64,000 bases of DNA. Source: Enterobacter sp. BIGb0383. GTDB taxonomy: Bacteria > Pseudomonadota > Gammaproteobacteria > Enterobacterales > Enterobacteriaceae. The notes under the pieces are model-generated. The model was given only the letters and a program-made list of their open reading frames with translations. It made no database searches and had not been told where the DNA came from. The stretch's first letter is position 1. Each line of letters starts with the position of its first letter. Positions 36,740-43,775 of the stretch are shown here, in pieces. The translations under genes and the position numbers were made by a program. Location: contig NZ_RJKQ01000003.1 of assembly GCF_003751845.1 (NCBI RefSeq), forward strand, positions 186,001 through 250,000, in the 5' to 3' direction.

Positions 36740-37447
36740 ATGGCATTTTTAAAATCACTGCGCACAGCAACGACGGCCATATTTATTGTTGCTCTGGTGG
36801 GGTGTCAAAGCTCGGGCGGTTTGGGTAATAGCGGGGGCGTTGATTCCCGATTAGCCAATAACCAGGACGTCGAGTTCTTTAATAAATCGGGATGGCAGGC
36901 CTGTGCCGGCGGCGCCGCCGTGGGGGCGATTGCCTGTGCACTGAGTAACTCCAGTAATAAAGCCGTCTGTATGGTTGCGGCAGCCATTGCCGGGTGCGGT
37001 ATTGGCGTGGGTGCCAATGCGTATCTGGATAACCAGCGCAACAAATACGCTTCAAAGGAATTACAGCTTAATGCTGCAATCAGAGACGTGCAGTCGGAAA
37101 ACCGTCGCATCCAGGGGGCAACCAGCACGGCGAAGTCGGTGATTGCCAGTGATAAAGCGACGCTGGCAAGACTGAATAAAGAGATTGCCGCAAAATCTGT
37201 TAAGCAAGACGATTTGAAAAAGCAGGTTAAAGGCATCGATGCCAATATTGCCTATTTGCGTAATACGATTACCGATATGAAAAAACACGGAACTCAGTGG
37301 ACTGACGTTTCGGGCGAAATGTCAAAATCGGGTAGCGACACGGCGACGCTGGATACGGAAATTGCCCAGATGCATAAAAACATCGACTCGCTGCAGCAGG
37401 AGCTGGACAGTCTTTACGATCAGCGTACCGCGCTGAAAGTTAGCTAA
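36740..37447 (+). CDS. Lipoprotein with coiled coil, srf operon
   Basis: 235 residues from ATG 36740, nine bases after AGGAGG; the in-frame GTG at 36731 directly abuts that site and is unlikely. The lipobox is ALVGC followed by QSSG, so +2 is Gln and outer-membrane sorting by Lol is expected. A glycine-rich hydrophobic stretch (GGAAVGAIACAL, AAAIAGCGIGVGANAY) resembles glycine-zipper segments, followed by a long coiled coil (about 90-235) of K/D/Q/L heptads. Its place after the ATPase-permease-SUMF1 genes mirrors the TagQ lipoprotein in the Tag module, but I see no direct sequence relation to TagQ. Confidence 0.75.
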   Translation: MAFLKSLRTATTAIFIVALVGCQSSGGLGNSGGVDSRLANNQDVEFFNKSGWQACAGGAAVGAIACALSNSSNKAVCMVAAAIAGCGIGVGANAYLDNQRNKYASKELQLNAAIRDVQSENRRIQGATSTAKSVIASDKATLARLNKEIAAKSVKQDDLKKQVKGIDANIAYLRNTITDMKKHGTQWTDVSGEMSKSGSDTATLDTEIAQMHKNIDSLQQELDSLYDQRTALKVS

Positions 37448-37461
37448 TCAGGGAGAGACGA

Positions 37462-37941
37462 ATGCGCTATTTATTATTACTCGGGACGCTGCTGTTAGCG
37501 GGCTGTGTGACCAATCCCCGCGACTGCGATCCGACGACCGGTGACGTGAATATCGTGACCAAGTTTAACTGTAACTATTCGGGTACCTGGGACAAACGGG
37601 TTGAAGAAAAAACAGGAACCTTACAGCACGAACAAGAGCTGAATAAAGAGTTTAAGGCCGTGTACGCCGCGATTGAGCAGGAGAAGGCGCAAAGCAATGC
37701 CAGCGTCGCCAGTAAGCGTAAGGCGCAGCAGGATCTTGAGCGCTCAATGAACAACCTGATGGCCCAGCTTAAGAAAAAATCTGCCGGCCGGGCGGATATG
37801 CAGAAGCAGGTTAACGATCTGGAAAAACGCATGAAAGAGGCACAGAACACCCCTTCCGCCTCGACCATGCAGAAACAGATGGAACTGCAGCAGCTTAAAG
37901 AGCAGCTGAGCGATCTGCAGTCGACGCTCGCTTCCCAGTAA
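37462..37941 (+). CDS. Small coiled-coil lipoprotein, srf operon
   Basis: 159 residues. The signal MRYLLLLGTLLLAGC is a textbook lipobox and +2 is Val, so an outer-membrane location is expected. The mature N-terminus has two further cysteines (PRDCDPTTG and KFNCNYSG). The rest is a charged coiled coil, Lys/Gln/Glu-rich, from about residue 55 to the end. No named family is recognised. It follows the previous lipoprotein gene by 14 bases with GGGAGA upstream, and a terminator-like hairpin lies just after it. Confidence 0.75.
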   Translation: MRYLLLLGTLLLAGCVTNPRDCDPTTGDVNIVTKFNCNYSGTWDKRVEEKTGTLQHEQELNKEFKAVYAAIEQEKAQSNASVASKRKAQQDLERSMNNLMAQLKKKSAGRADMQKQVNDLEKRMKEAQNTPSASTMQKQMELQQLKEQLSDLQSTLASQ

Positions 37942-37947
37942 TTCCCT

Positions 37948-37973
37948 CGCCGTCAGCGCTTATGCTGACGGCG
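37948..37973 (+). terminator. Hairpin after the coiled-coil lipoprotein gene
   Basis: CGCCGTCAGC (37948-37957) pairs with GCTGACGGCG (37964-37973) around GCTTAT, a perfect 10-bp stem six bases after the stop codon. The downstream sequence TTGCATTACC has a short T content only, so read-through into the last small lipoprotein gene is possible. Confidence 0.6.
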
Positions 37974-38021
37974 TTGCATTACCCCAGAATAATTAAATAA
38001 TCAGGATAGTGATTTACGTTT

Positions 38022-38282
38022 ATGAAAAAAATACTACTCATGGCTCTGGCTATTCCTCTGCTGGCATCCTGCGGCGATCCTGAAAAAGCTGAATTTATGG
38101 ATGCCTGTACCGGCGGGATGAGAAATGACTATCAGCATGAGCTATGCTCATGCGCCTACTCGAAGGTGCGCGCTGAGTTTGGCGATGCGAAAGATATGCA
38201 GCGCATGATCCTGAATAACTCTTCTGCTTTTATGCGTAAGATGCAGGTGGTGGTTGCCTCCTGCCAGCGTGAAGTGGATTAA
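38022..38282 (+). CDS. Small cysteine-rich lipoprotein
   Basis: 86 residues. The signal sequence MKKILLMALAIPLLASC has a lipobox (LASC) with Gly at +2. Four more cysteines follow (MDACTGGM, ELCSCAYSK, VASCQRE), which may form two disulfides in the periplasm. It lies 80 bases after the previous lipoprotein gene on the same strand, past a hairpin, so it may belong to the operon as a partly attenuated last gene or have its own promoter. No family is recognised. Confidence 0.7.
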   Translation: MKKILLMALAIPLLASCGDPEKAEFMDACTGGMRNDYQHELCSCAYSKVRAEFGDAKDMQRMILNNSSAFMRKMQVVVASCQREVD

Positions 38283-38309
38283 TATTTAAGGCGGGTTAAC
38301 TTTTTACTG

Positions 38310-38341
38310 AGAATAACCACTTAAGCTTAAGTGGTTATTCT
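38310..38341. terminator. Bidirectional terminator, perfect 32-bp palindrome
   Basis: Every base from 38310 to 38341 belongs to a perfect inverted repeat centred on AAGCTT. TTTTT lies on the left (38301-38305) and TATTCTGTCTT continues on the right. It separates two convergent genes, the last srf lipoprotein (+) and a small membrane protein (-). In RNA it would fold as a 14-bp stem with a tetraloop and serve both strands. Confidence 0.75.
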
Positions 38342-38349
38342 ATTCTGTC

Positions 38350-38574
38350 TTATCTTCTGTTCGCCGCCAGAACGATATAGCCAATGACGATCACGGTAAT
38401 AATACCACCGACAATCTTGCCCAGCGTCGGGAACCAGACGCATGGCCAAACCAGCCCGGCACCTAAGTTGTAAGCAAAACCTTTATAGCTGTAATCACCC
38501 CAAATACTACCATATATAGTAGTCACGAGCCCTAAGAACACATAAACGCTTGCAATAATACCCTTGATGCTCAT
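38350..38574 (-). CDS. Small inner-membrane protein of unknown function
   Basis: 74 residues, starting MSIKGIIASVYVFLGLVTTIYGS and ending YIVLAANRR. Two hydrophobic segments (about 5-25 and 50-70) flank a Gly/Trp-rich loop (GAGLVWPCVWFPTLGKI). It ends with two positive residues. No family is recognised with certainty. It is single, convergent to the srf operon and followed by the shared palindromic terminator. The ribosome site is weak. Confidence 0.5.
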   Translation of the reverse strand: MSIKGIIASVYVFLGLVTTIYGSIWGDYSYKGFAYNLGAGLVWPCVWFPTLGKIVGGIITVIVIGYIVLAANRR

Positions 38575-38912
38575 CTCTTGCCTTTTTTTATAATGCTGTG
38601 CGGGACGCTATTTTAACATGGCATTAGCGGGAAGTTAATTGTTGGCGTTATTTAGGCGGGGGGAGCGTATTGACGGGGGCTATCTTTTCCAGAACTAAAG
38701 TGAGTACATCATTAGGCAATGATGTAACTTGTTAGATGCTGGCGAGCATTTGCCGTTTCTACTGGACTTGAATCAGTGGTCAGGTGACTATGAAACATAA
38801 GTTGGAATATTTTTAATTGTTCGTCATTTTCTTCTTTAAAAGATGGATCTATGGAGACTCATAGCAACAGCGGATAACAACATTGTAAACCTGTTCGGAC
38901 GGGGGTAAGCGC
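38575..38912. other. Gene-free A+T-rich segment with tRNA remnant
   Basis: 338 bases without a convincing gene, lower in GC than both flanking gene groups. It contains a decayed copy of part of the ileX tRNA (38759-38796, separate entry) and the upstream region of the fic gene, which includes the GGGGGTAAG ribosome site at about 38900-38908. I see no integrase, small RNA or further repeat in it. Confidence 0.5.
38759..38796 (-). repeat. Decayed copy of the 3' half of tRNA-Ile (ileX), putative old attachment site
   Basis: These 38 bases align without gaps to the T-arm and anticodon-arm part of the intact tRNA gene near 46979-47016, in the same orientation: 28 of 38 identical, and 9 of the 10 differences are transitions. 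CTGGACTTGAA and the TATGA of the anticodon region are retained. Tandem copies of a tRNA 3' part flanking foreign genes are the classical result of integrase-mediated insertion. The divergence means an old event or a different source tRNA. Confidence 0.5.
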
Positions 38913-39527
38913 TTGTCAAAATATGAGATTAATTCAGCGGAAGAGCGGTATCAACCTGGTTCTAATGACCTGGTCCTGGCTAATAAGTTAGGGATTACCG
39001 ACACAGAGGAAATGGAGGAGCTTGAGTCCGGCTTACTACTGATGCTGTATGAACACCTATTCGTCGAACGACAGATACCTGCGACGCTAGCCTTTGAGCA
39101 TATCCGTGAGTGGCATCGGCAATGGTTGGGTAACGTATACGACTGGGCAGGAAGGCTACGTAACGCTAACCTGGCTAAGGATGGCTTCCAGTTTGCCGCA
39201 GCCGACAGGATCCCACAGCTAATCACTGACTTTGAGAAAGTGTTTCTTTTGCAAACGAGTGAGCTAAAGCACTCGCCTCGTCCAGAGTTGGTCCGTTATT
39301 TGGCTGAGTGTCACGTAGAGTTTATTTTGATCCACCCATTCAGAGAAGGCAACGGGCGTCTGTCGCGACTGCTTTGCGATCTGCTGTCAGTCCAGGCGGG
39401 CAAGGGGTTGCTGGACTATAGCTTATGGGATGAGCACAAAATGTTTTACTTTAAGGCAATTCAGGCAGGCGTATCGGGAAACTACAATCCCATGATGCAA
39501 CTGGTTAGCGACATTTTGCCAGATTAA
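38913..39527 (+). CDS. Fic family protein (probable AMP-transferase)
   Basis: 204 residues from TTG 38913, preceded by GGGGGTAAG at good spacing; no ATG lies in frame nearby. The Fic core HPFREGNGRLSR is at about 141-152 with the catalytic His, the phosphate-anchor GNGR and the final Arg all present, so it should be active. WHRQWLGNVYDWAGRLRNANLAK upstream forms the Fic flap. No inhibitory alpha-helix (S/T-x-x-x-E-G/N) is evident at either end, so inhibition would have to come from a separate antitoxin, as in class I Fic proteins. Fic enzymes transfer AMP to Ser, Thr or Tyr of target proteins. The gene is not the E. coli-type fic next to pabA. Confidence 0.87.
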   Translation: MSKYEINSAEERYQPGSNDLVLANKLGITDTEEMEELESGLLLMLYEHLFVERQIPATLAFEHIREWHRQWLGNVYDWAGRLRNANLAKDGFQFAAADRIPQLITDFEKVFLLQTSELKHSPRPELVRYLAECHVEFILIHPFREGNGRLSRLLCDLLSVQAGKGLLDYSLWDEHKMFYFKAIQAGVSGNYNPMMQLVSDILPD

Positions 39528-39682
39528 CGAGCGAGGCCAACCGCTCTCGCCCGAGCCTGAGAACGTTTAAGTTGCTGCTCAATTTTTTGCACAGAAGTAC
39601 CGGTCTCGATGGCAGTTGAGCTGGCAACGGCACGATAGATTTGGTTTTTAGTAATCTGACTATGGGCCGTTTTTTTTGTCAT
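39524..39682 (-). CDS. Small convergent protein, candidate Fic partner
   Basis: A 52-residue frame on the minus strand: MTKKTAHSQITKN at the start, then IYRAVASSTAIETGTSVQKI, and a basic tail RSQARARAVGLAR. Its stop overlaps the fic stop by four bases, tail to tail. It contains S22-T-A-I-E26, which fits the S/T-x-x-x-E part of the Fic inhibitory motif, although Thr replaces the usual Gly/Asn after Glu. It is helical and charged, as small antitoxins are. A role as the Fic inhibitor is an inference; convergent placement is unusual for such a pair. Confidence 0.55.
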   Translation of the reverse strand: MTKKTAHSQITKNQIYRAVASSTAIETGTSVQKIEQQLKRSQARARAVGLAR

Positions 39683-39828
39683 GCTAAAAGCCTCGCTGTT
39701 TAGGTCTAGATTTTAGTTCGATCAGTAGTGGCCCGCAAGAGTGTTATCAGCCTGTCATTTCTTTAGGGGCAATCCTCATGATCTTCTATTTTGATGATGC
39801 CTCAAATATGCTCCGGTTCAAAAGCCCG

Positions 39829-40158
39829 TCAATCGACAATAAAGAGTTTCGCCCCCGTCGGGGTCGATGAGCGGTGCGCTTCGGCATTGTCGGCAACTTG
39901 ATAGCTGGTGCCGGGTGTCAGGACAAAAGTCCGGCCATCTTCCAGTTCGGTATGGAGCTCTCCTTCAAGGCAAAAAAGGATATGCCCCTTTGAACACCAG
40001 TGATCCGCCATATAGCCCGGCGAATACTCAACGATTCGGACCCGAATATCATTGAACTTTGCGGTTTGCCATAAGGCATAGCCCTGTTCACCGGGATGCT
40101 TTACCGCTTCGATACTGCTCCAGTCCGTTACGCCAAAAGGAATGTTGTGGATATTCAT
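39829..40158 (-). CDS. Cupin-fold protein of the DHCW-motif type
   Basis: A 109-residue single-domain cupin. Motif 1 is spread over YMADHWCSKGHILFCLEGEL, with His54 and His60 as possible metal ligands. Motif 2 is FVLTPGTSYQVADNAEAHRS. Proteins of this type are small and of unknown function, probably metal- or sugar-binding. It stands alone between fic and a peptide transporter operon, divergent from the latter. The start is supported by the ACAGGCAACAAG region upstream. Confidence 0.75.
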   Translation of the reverse strand: MNIHNIPFGVTDWSSIEAVKHPGEQGYALWQTAKFNDIRVRIVEYSPGYMADHWCSKGHILFCLEGELHTELEDGRTFVLTPGTSYQVADNAEAHRSSTPTGAKLFIVD

Positions 40159-40365
40159 CTTGTTGCCTGTGAGTTTGCTGGTGAGTGATTACTTATAAAG
40201 CAAGTTGAGATCGCTTTTCAACCGCCACGTAACGGCCGGGCGGGTATATGTTTTTTATGGAATTAAAAATCAATTTTTATTCTTTTACATGCATAAGCCC
40301 TCCCTTTTAGAGTAGCGAAACAATTGCCGTATATGACCTCACGTTATTGATAAGGGACTCTGGGA

Positions 40366-41979
40366 ATGGAAAAAAATCATCCGCAGGTTAAGACGCTCGC
40401 CGCAGGATTACTCTCGTTACTTTTTGCATTCAACCCCGGAGCGTACGCTGCAGAAACCGGCGAAAAACCGGTTTCCGGCGGCATCCTGAATGTGGGTCTG
40501 GGCAGCGATACGCCGATTATCGACCCGCATATTACGGCCTATGGGGTTACCGCGCTGATTGCGCGTAACGTGGTGGATTCACTGGTAGGGCAGGCGGAAG
40601 ATAACCGCTTTACGCCCTGGCTGGCAGAAAGCTGGAAAATAAACGACGACAACACCGAATATACCTTCCATCTCCGTAAAGATGTGACGTTCAGCGACGG
40701 TACCCGGCTGGATGCGGAAGCGGTGAAATACAATATCGAGCGTATTCTCGATCCAAAAACGACCTCCAGCTACGCGAAATCACTGTTAGGCCCTGTCGAT
40801 AAGATCTCAACGCCGGATGACTACACGATTGTGATCCACTACAGCTCACCGTTTGCGGCCTTGTTACAGGGCCTGAGCCTGCCGTATCTGGGTATTCAAT
40901 CGCCGACGTATCTGAAGAAAACACCCAACACCAGTACCACCGTCGTGGGTTCCGGGCCGTTTATCCTTGATTCGTTTGTGAAAGGCAGCGGCAGTAAGCT
41001 GACGAAACGCCCTGATTACAACTGGGGACCGGGCTATGCCAGACACACTGGCCCGGCTTATCTGGATGGTCTGGTGTTCAAATATCTGCCGGAAGCATCG
41101 GTGCGTCTTGGCGCGCTGAGCAGCGGTCAGATTCAGGCGATTGACGCTGTGCCACCCGCCAATTTCGCGACGGTGAAGCGCAATCCGAAGCTGGAAGTGA
41201 TCACCTATGAGAACCCGGGTGTTAACCGCGTTCTCTATCTCAACACCACCAAAGGCCCTTTCCAGGATGTCGCGGTACGTAAAGCATTCCAGAGCGCGGT
41301 GGATACCAACGCGGTGGTGAAAGTGTCCTTCTTCGGCACGCAGAAAGCCGCGGATAACGTTCTCGGCCCGGCCACGCTGTACTACGATCCGCACGTCGCG
41401 TCCCGCTGGGGCTTTGATATCAAAAAAGCCAATGAACTGTTGGATAACGCAGGCTGGAAACAGAAAGACGGCGAGGGCTTCCGTACTAAAGAGGGCAAGC
41501 GCCTGAGCGTCAGTTTCGTCTACGCCACCACCAACGTTGAGGCTGCGGATGTCGCGCTATTCCAGGCAGTGCAATATCAGGTGAAGCAGGCTGGATTCGA
41601 CGTTCAGCTGACGCCGGTCGATGCGGGTGAATTCACCACGCGTACCAATGCCAATGCGTACGATATTGCATCTAACTTCTTCGTGCGCGCTGAGCCGGAT
41701 ATTCTGCGTACCGTTTTCGATTCAGCCTATGCGCCGCCGAACGGCAACAACTTTACGCGTATTAGCGTGCTGGATGACAAGCTGAGAAAAGCTATCGGCG
41801 CGGGTGAAGCCGAACGTAAGCAGCTCTACAGCGAAATACAGCGTGAAGTCATCGACCAGGCGTATGTTGTGCCGCTGTACATTCCCGCCTACCAGCTCGG
41901 CCTCTCCAGACAGGTGCAGGGCATAAGCTGGGCCACCAACGCAAAACCGAACTTCTATGATGTCTGGATTAAACGTTAA
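40366..41979 (+). CDS. Peptide-type ABC transporter, substrate-binding protein (family 5)
   Basis: 537 residues. A signal peptide ends in NPGAYA before AETGEKP. GGILNVGLGSDTPIIDPHITA opens the family 5 extracellular binding domain, with LAESWKINDDNTEYTFHLRK and DVTFSDGTRLDAEAVKYNIER as its standard signature. It is close to the Klebsiella KPN_01854-type binding proteins (a TIGRFAM subfamily, from memory). It captures a peptide or other solute in the periplasm for the two permeases and the double ATPase that follow. Ligand unknown. The gene comes first in the operon; the first permease starts 23 bases before its end. Confidence 0.88.
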   Translation: MEKNHPQVKTLAAGLLSLLFAFNPGAYAAETGEKPVSGGILNVGLGSDTPIIDPHITAYGVTALIARNVVDSLVGQAEDNRFTPWLAESWKINDDNTEYTFHLRKDVTFSDGTRLDAEAVKYNIERILDPKTTSSYAKSLLGPVDKISTPDDYTIVIHYSSPFAALLQGLSLPYLGIQSPTYLKKTPNTSTTVVGSGPFILDSFVKGSGSKLTKRPDYNWGPGYARHTGPAYLDGLVFKYLPEASVRLGALSSGQIQAIDAVPPANFATVKRNPKLEVITYENPGVNRVLYLNTTKGPFQDVAVRKAFQSAVDTNAVVKVSFFGTQKAADNVLGPATLYYDPHVASRWGFDIKKANELLDNAGWKQKDGEGFRTKEGKRLSVSFVYATTNVEAADVALFQAVQYQVKQAGFDVQLTPVDAGEFTTRTNANAYDIASNFFVRAEPDILRTVFDSAYAPPNGNNFTRISVLDDKLRKAIGAGEAERKQLYSEIQREVIDQAYVVPLYIPAYQLGLSRQVQGISWATNAKPNFYDVWIKR

Positions 41980-42919
41980 TCTGAACGCGTTCAGTAAACG
42001 TCTCTTCACCATTCTGGCTGTGCTCTGGGGCGCAGCCACATTGACGTTTATTGCCGTCAAACTGATCCCAGGCGATCCGGTCGCCATTCTTAGCGGCGGC
42101 GATAACGTGGTGGATGAAGCCTATCGCGCCGTCCTCATTAAACAGTTCGGGCTCGATCAACCTCTGTGGATGCAATATCTGCGCTACTGCTGGCAGGCGC
42201 TACAGGGAGATTTTGGCGTCAGCTATCTCTATCGTCTGCCCGTCGGTAGCGTGATTAGCGATGCGATGTATGAAACCCTGCCGCTGGCGCTCGGCGGGCT
42301 GATTCTGGCACTGCTTCTCGCCATCACCAGCGCGCTGCTGACTGCAGGTCGCTACGGCGTGCTGCGCACCTGCGTATCCTGGCTGGAACTGACGCTGCTT
42401 AGCACACCGGTTTACTGGATTGGGATCGTGCTGCTGAGCGTGTTCAGCTTTCGTCTGCAATGGTTTCCGGTCACCGGCAACGATGGGGTGATGTCGCTGG
42501 TGCTGCCCGTCGTCACGCTGAGTCTGCCGATTGCCGCTATTTTGAGTCAGGTGCTGCGCGACGGTCTGGAAGAGGCGCTCGCCCAGCCGTTCTCACTCAC
42601 CGTGCGCACGCGTGGCGTTAGCGAAATCCGACTGCGTTTCCGCCACGGCTTGCGGCACGCGGCGCTGGCAGTCTCAACGCTGACCGGCACGCTGCTGGCC
42701 GGCGTACTCGGCGGTTCCGTGCTGACCGAAACGGTCTTTGGCCGCGCAGGTATCGGACAGGTGACGCTGAGCGCGATTGAAAATCGCGACATGCCGCTGG
42801 TGCTGGGCGTCGTTATGCTGTCCGCGTTCCTGTTCGTCATCATCAACCTGCTGGTGGATGCGCTGTATCTCATCATCGACCCCCGTTTACGTAAGAAGGC
42901 GAGCGCCCATGAGCAGTGA
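41957..42919 (+). CDS. Peptide-type ABC transporter permease (DppB-like)
   Basis: 320 residues from ATG 41957 (ATG 41960 is the alternative). Six membrane segments; the N-terminal FTILAVLWGAATLTFIAVKL and the motif PGDPVAILSG belong to DppB/OppB-type permeases, and the EAA loop is around RGVSEIRLRFRHGLRHA. It pairs with the next gene's product to form the pore. It overlaps the binding-protein gene by 23 bases and the second permease by 11, so all are coupled. Confidence 0.9.
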   Translation: MMSGLNVNLNAFSKRLFTILAVLWGAATLTFIAVKLIPGDPVAILSGGDNVVDEAYRAVLIKQFGLDQPLWMQYLRYCWQALQGDFGVSYLYRLPVGSVISDAMYETLPLALGGLILALLLAITSALLTAGRYGVLRTCVSWLELTLLSTPVYWIGIVLLSVFSFRLQWFPVTGNDGVMSLVLPVVTLSLPIAAILSQVLRDGLEEALAQPFSLTVRTRGVSEIRLRFRHGLRHAALAVSTLTGTLLAGVLGGSVLTETVFGRAGIGQVTLSAIENRDMPLVLGVVMLSAFLFVIINLLVDALYLIIDPRLRKKASAHEQ

Positions 42920-43775
42920 ACCGATGCTCTTCACACGAGCGCCATTAAGAAAACCCTGGCGCCGGTTGTGGCTGAACGCAGGGACGCTGGTGCCTGTCGC
43001 CATCGTTTTTCTGCTGGCCCTGGCGGCCTTTTTTCCCGCGTTGTTGACCAGCCGGACCGCCGACGAAATGGATATGGGCGCGGTATTCCAGCCACCGAAT
43101 AGCACTTACTGGTTCGGCACCGATCAACTGGGGCGCGACATTTTTTCCCGCATCATTTATGGCACCTCACTGTCGCTCGGGATTGGCGTCGGCGCGATGC
43201 TGATCGCCTGCCTCGGTGGCGTGCTGTTTGGCACCCTGTCGGTGCTCGCGCCGCTGCGTATCCGTCAGGTTCTGGTGCGTCTGCTGGATATCATGCTGGC
43301 GTTTCCTGACCTGCTGCTGGCGTTGCTGGTGATCGCTGTACTGGGACGCGGCCCGGAAAATACCCTGCTGGCCGTGGGCCTGGCCGGGATTGCTGGCTAT
43401 GCGCGTTTGATCCGTTCTCAGGTGCTGCAGGTCAGGCTATCCGGCTATGTTGAGCACGCGATTGCGCTGGGTGAACACCCGCTGTATATCGTTTTTCGTC
43501 ATATCATTCCCAATACGCTGCGCCCGCTGCTGATTGTCGCCACCATTGGCGTTGGTCATGCGGTGCTGTCCGCCTCGGCGCTGAGCTTTCTGGGCCTGGG
43601 GGTCGTCCCACCGACCGCCGAATGGGGAGCGCTACTGGCTGACGGACGTAACTTCCTCGATATCGCGCCCTGGGTTAGCCTGCTGCCTGCCAGCGTCGTC
43701 GCGCTGTCGGTCATTTCCATCACGCTGCTGGGGCGTCGTTTACAGGCCATTCTGGCAAAAGGAGAGGCACGATGA
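42909..43775 (+). CDS. Peptide-type ABC transporter permease (DppC-like)
   Basis: 288 residues from ATG 42909; the frame opens earlier but lies within the first permease. The DppC signature FGTDQLGRDIFSRIIYGTSLSLGIG is complete, and the EAA loop contains EHAIALGEHPLYIVFRHIIPN. It has about six membrane helices. It is the second half of the pore in the inner membrane. The ATPase gene starts four bases before its stop (ATGA). Confidence 0.9.
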   Translation: MSSEPMLFTRAPLRKPWRRLWLNAGTLVPVAIVFLLALAAFFPALLTSRTADEMDMGAVFQPPNSTYWFGTDQLGRDIFSRIIYGTSLSLGIGVGAMLIACLGGVLFGTLSVLAPLRIRQVLVRLLDIMLAFPDLLLALLVIAVLGRGPENTLLAVGLAGIAGYARLIRSQVLQVRLSGYVEHAIALGEHPLYIVFRHIIPNTLRPLLIVATIGVGHAVLSASALSFLGLGVVPPTAEWGALLADGRNFLDIAPWVSLLPASVVALSVISITLLGRRLQAILAKGEAR

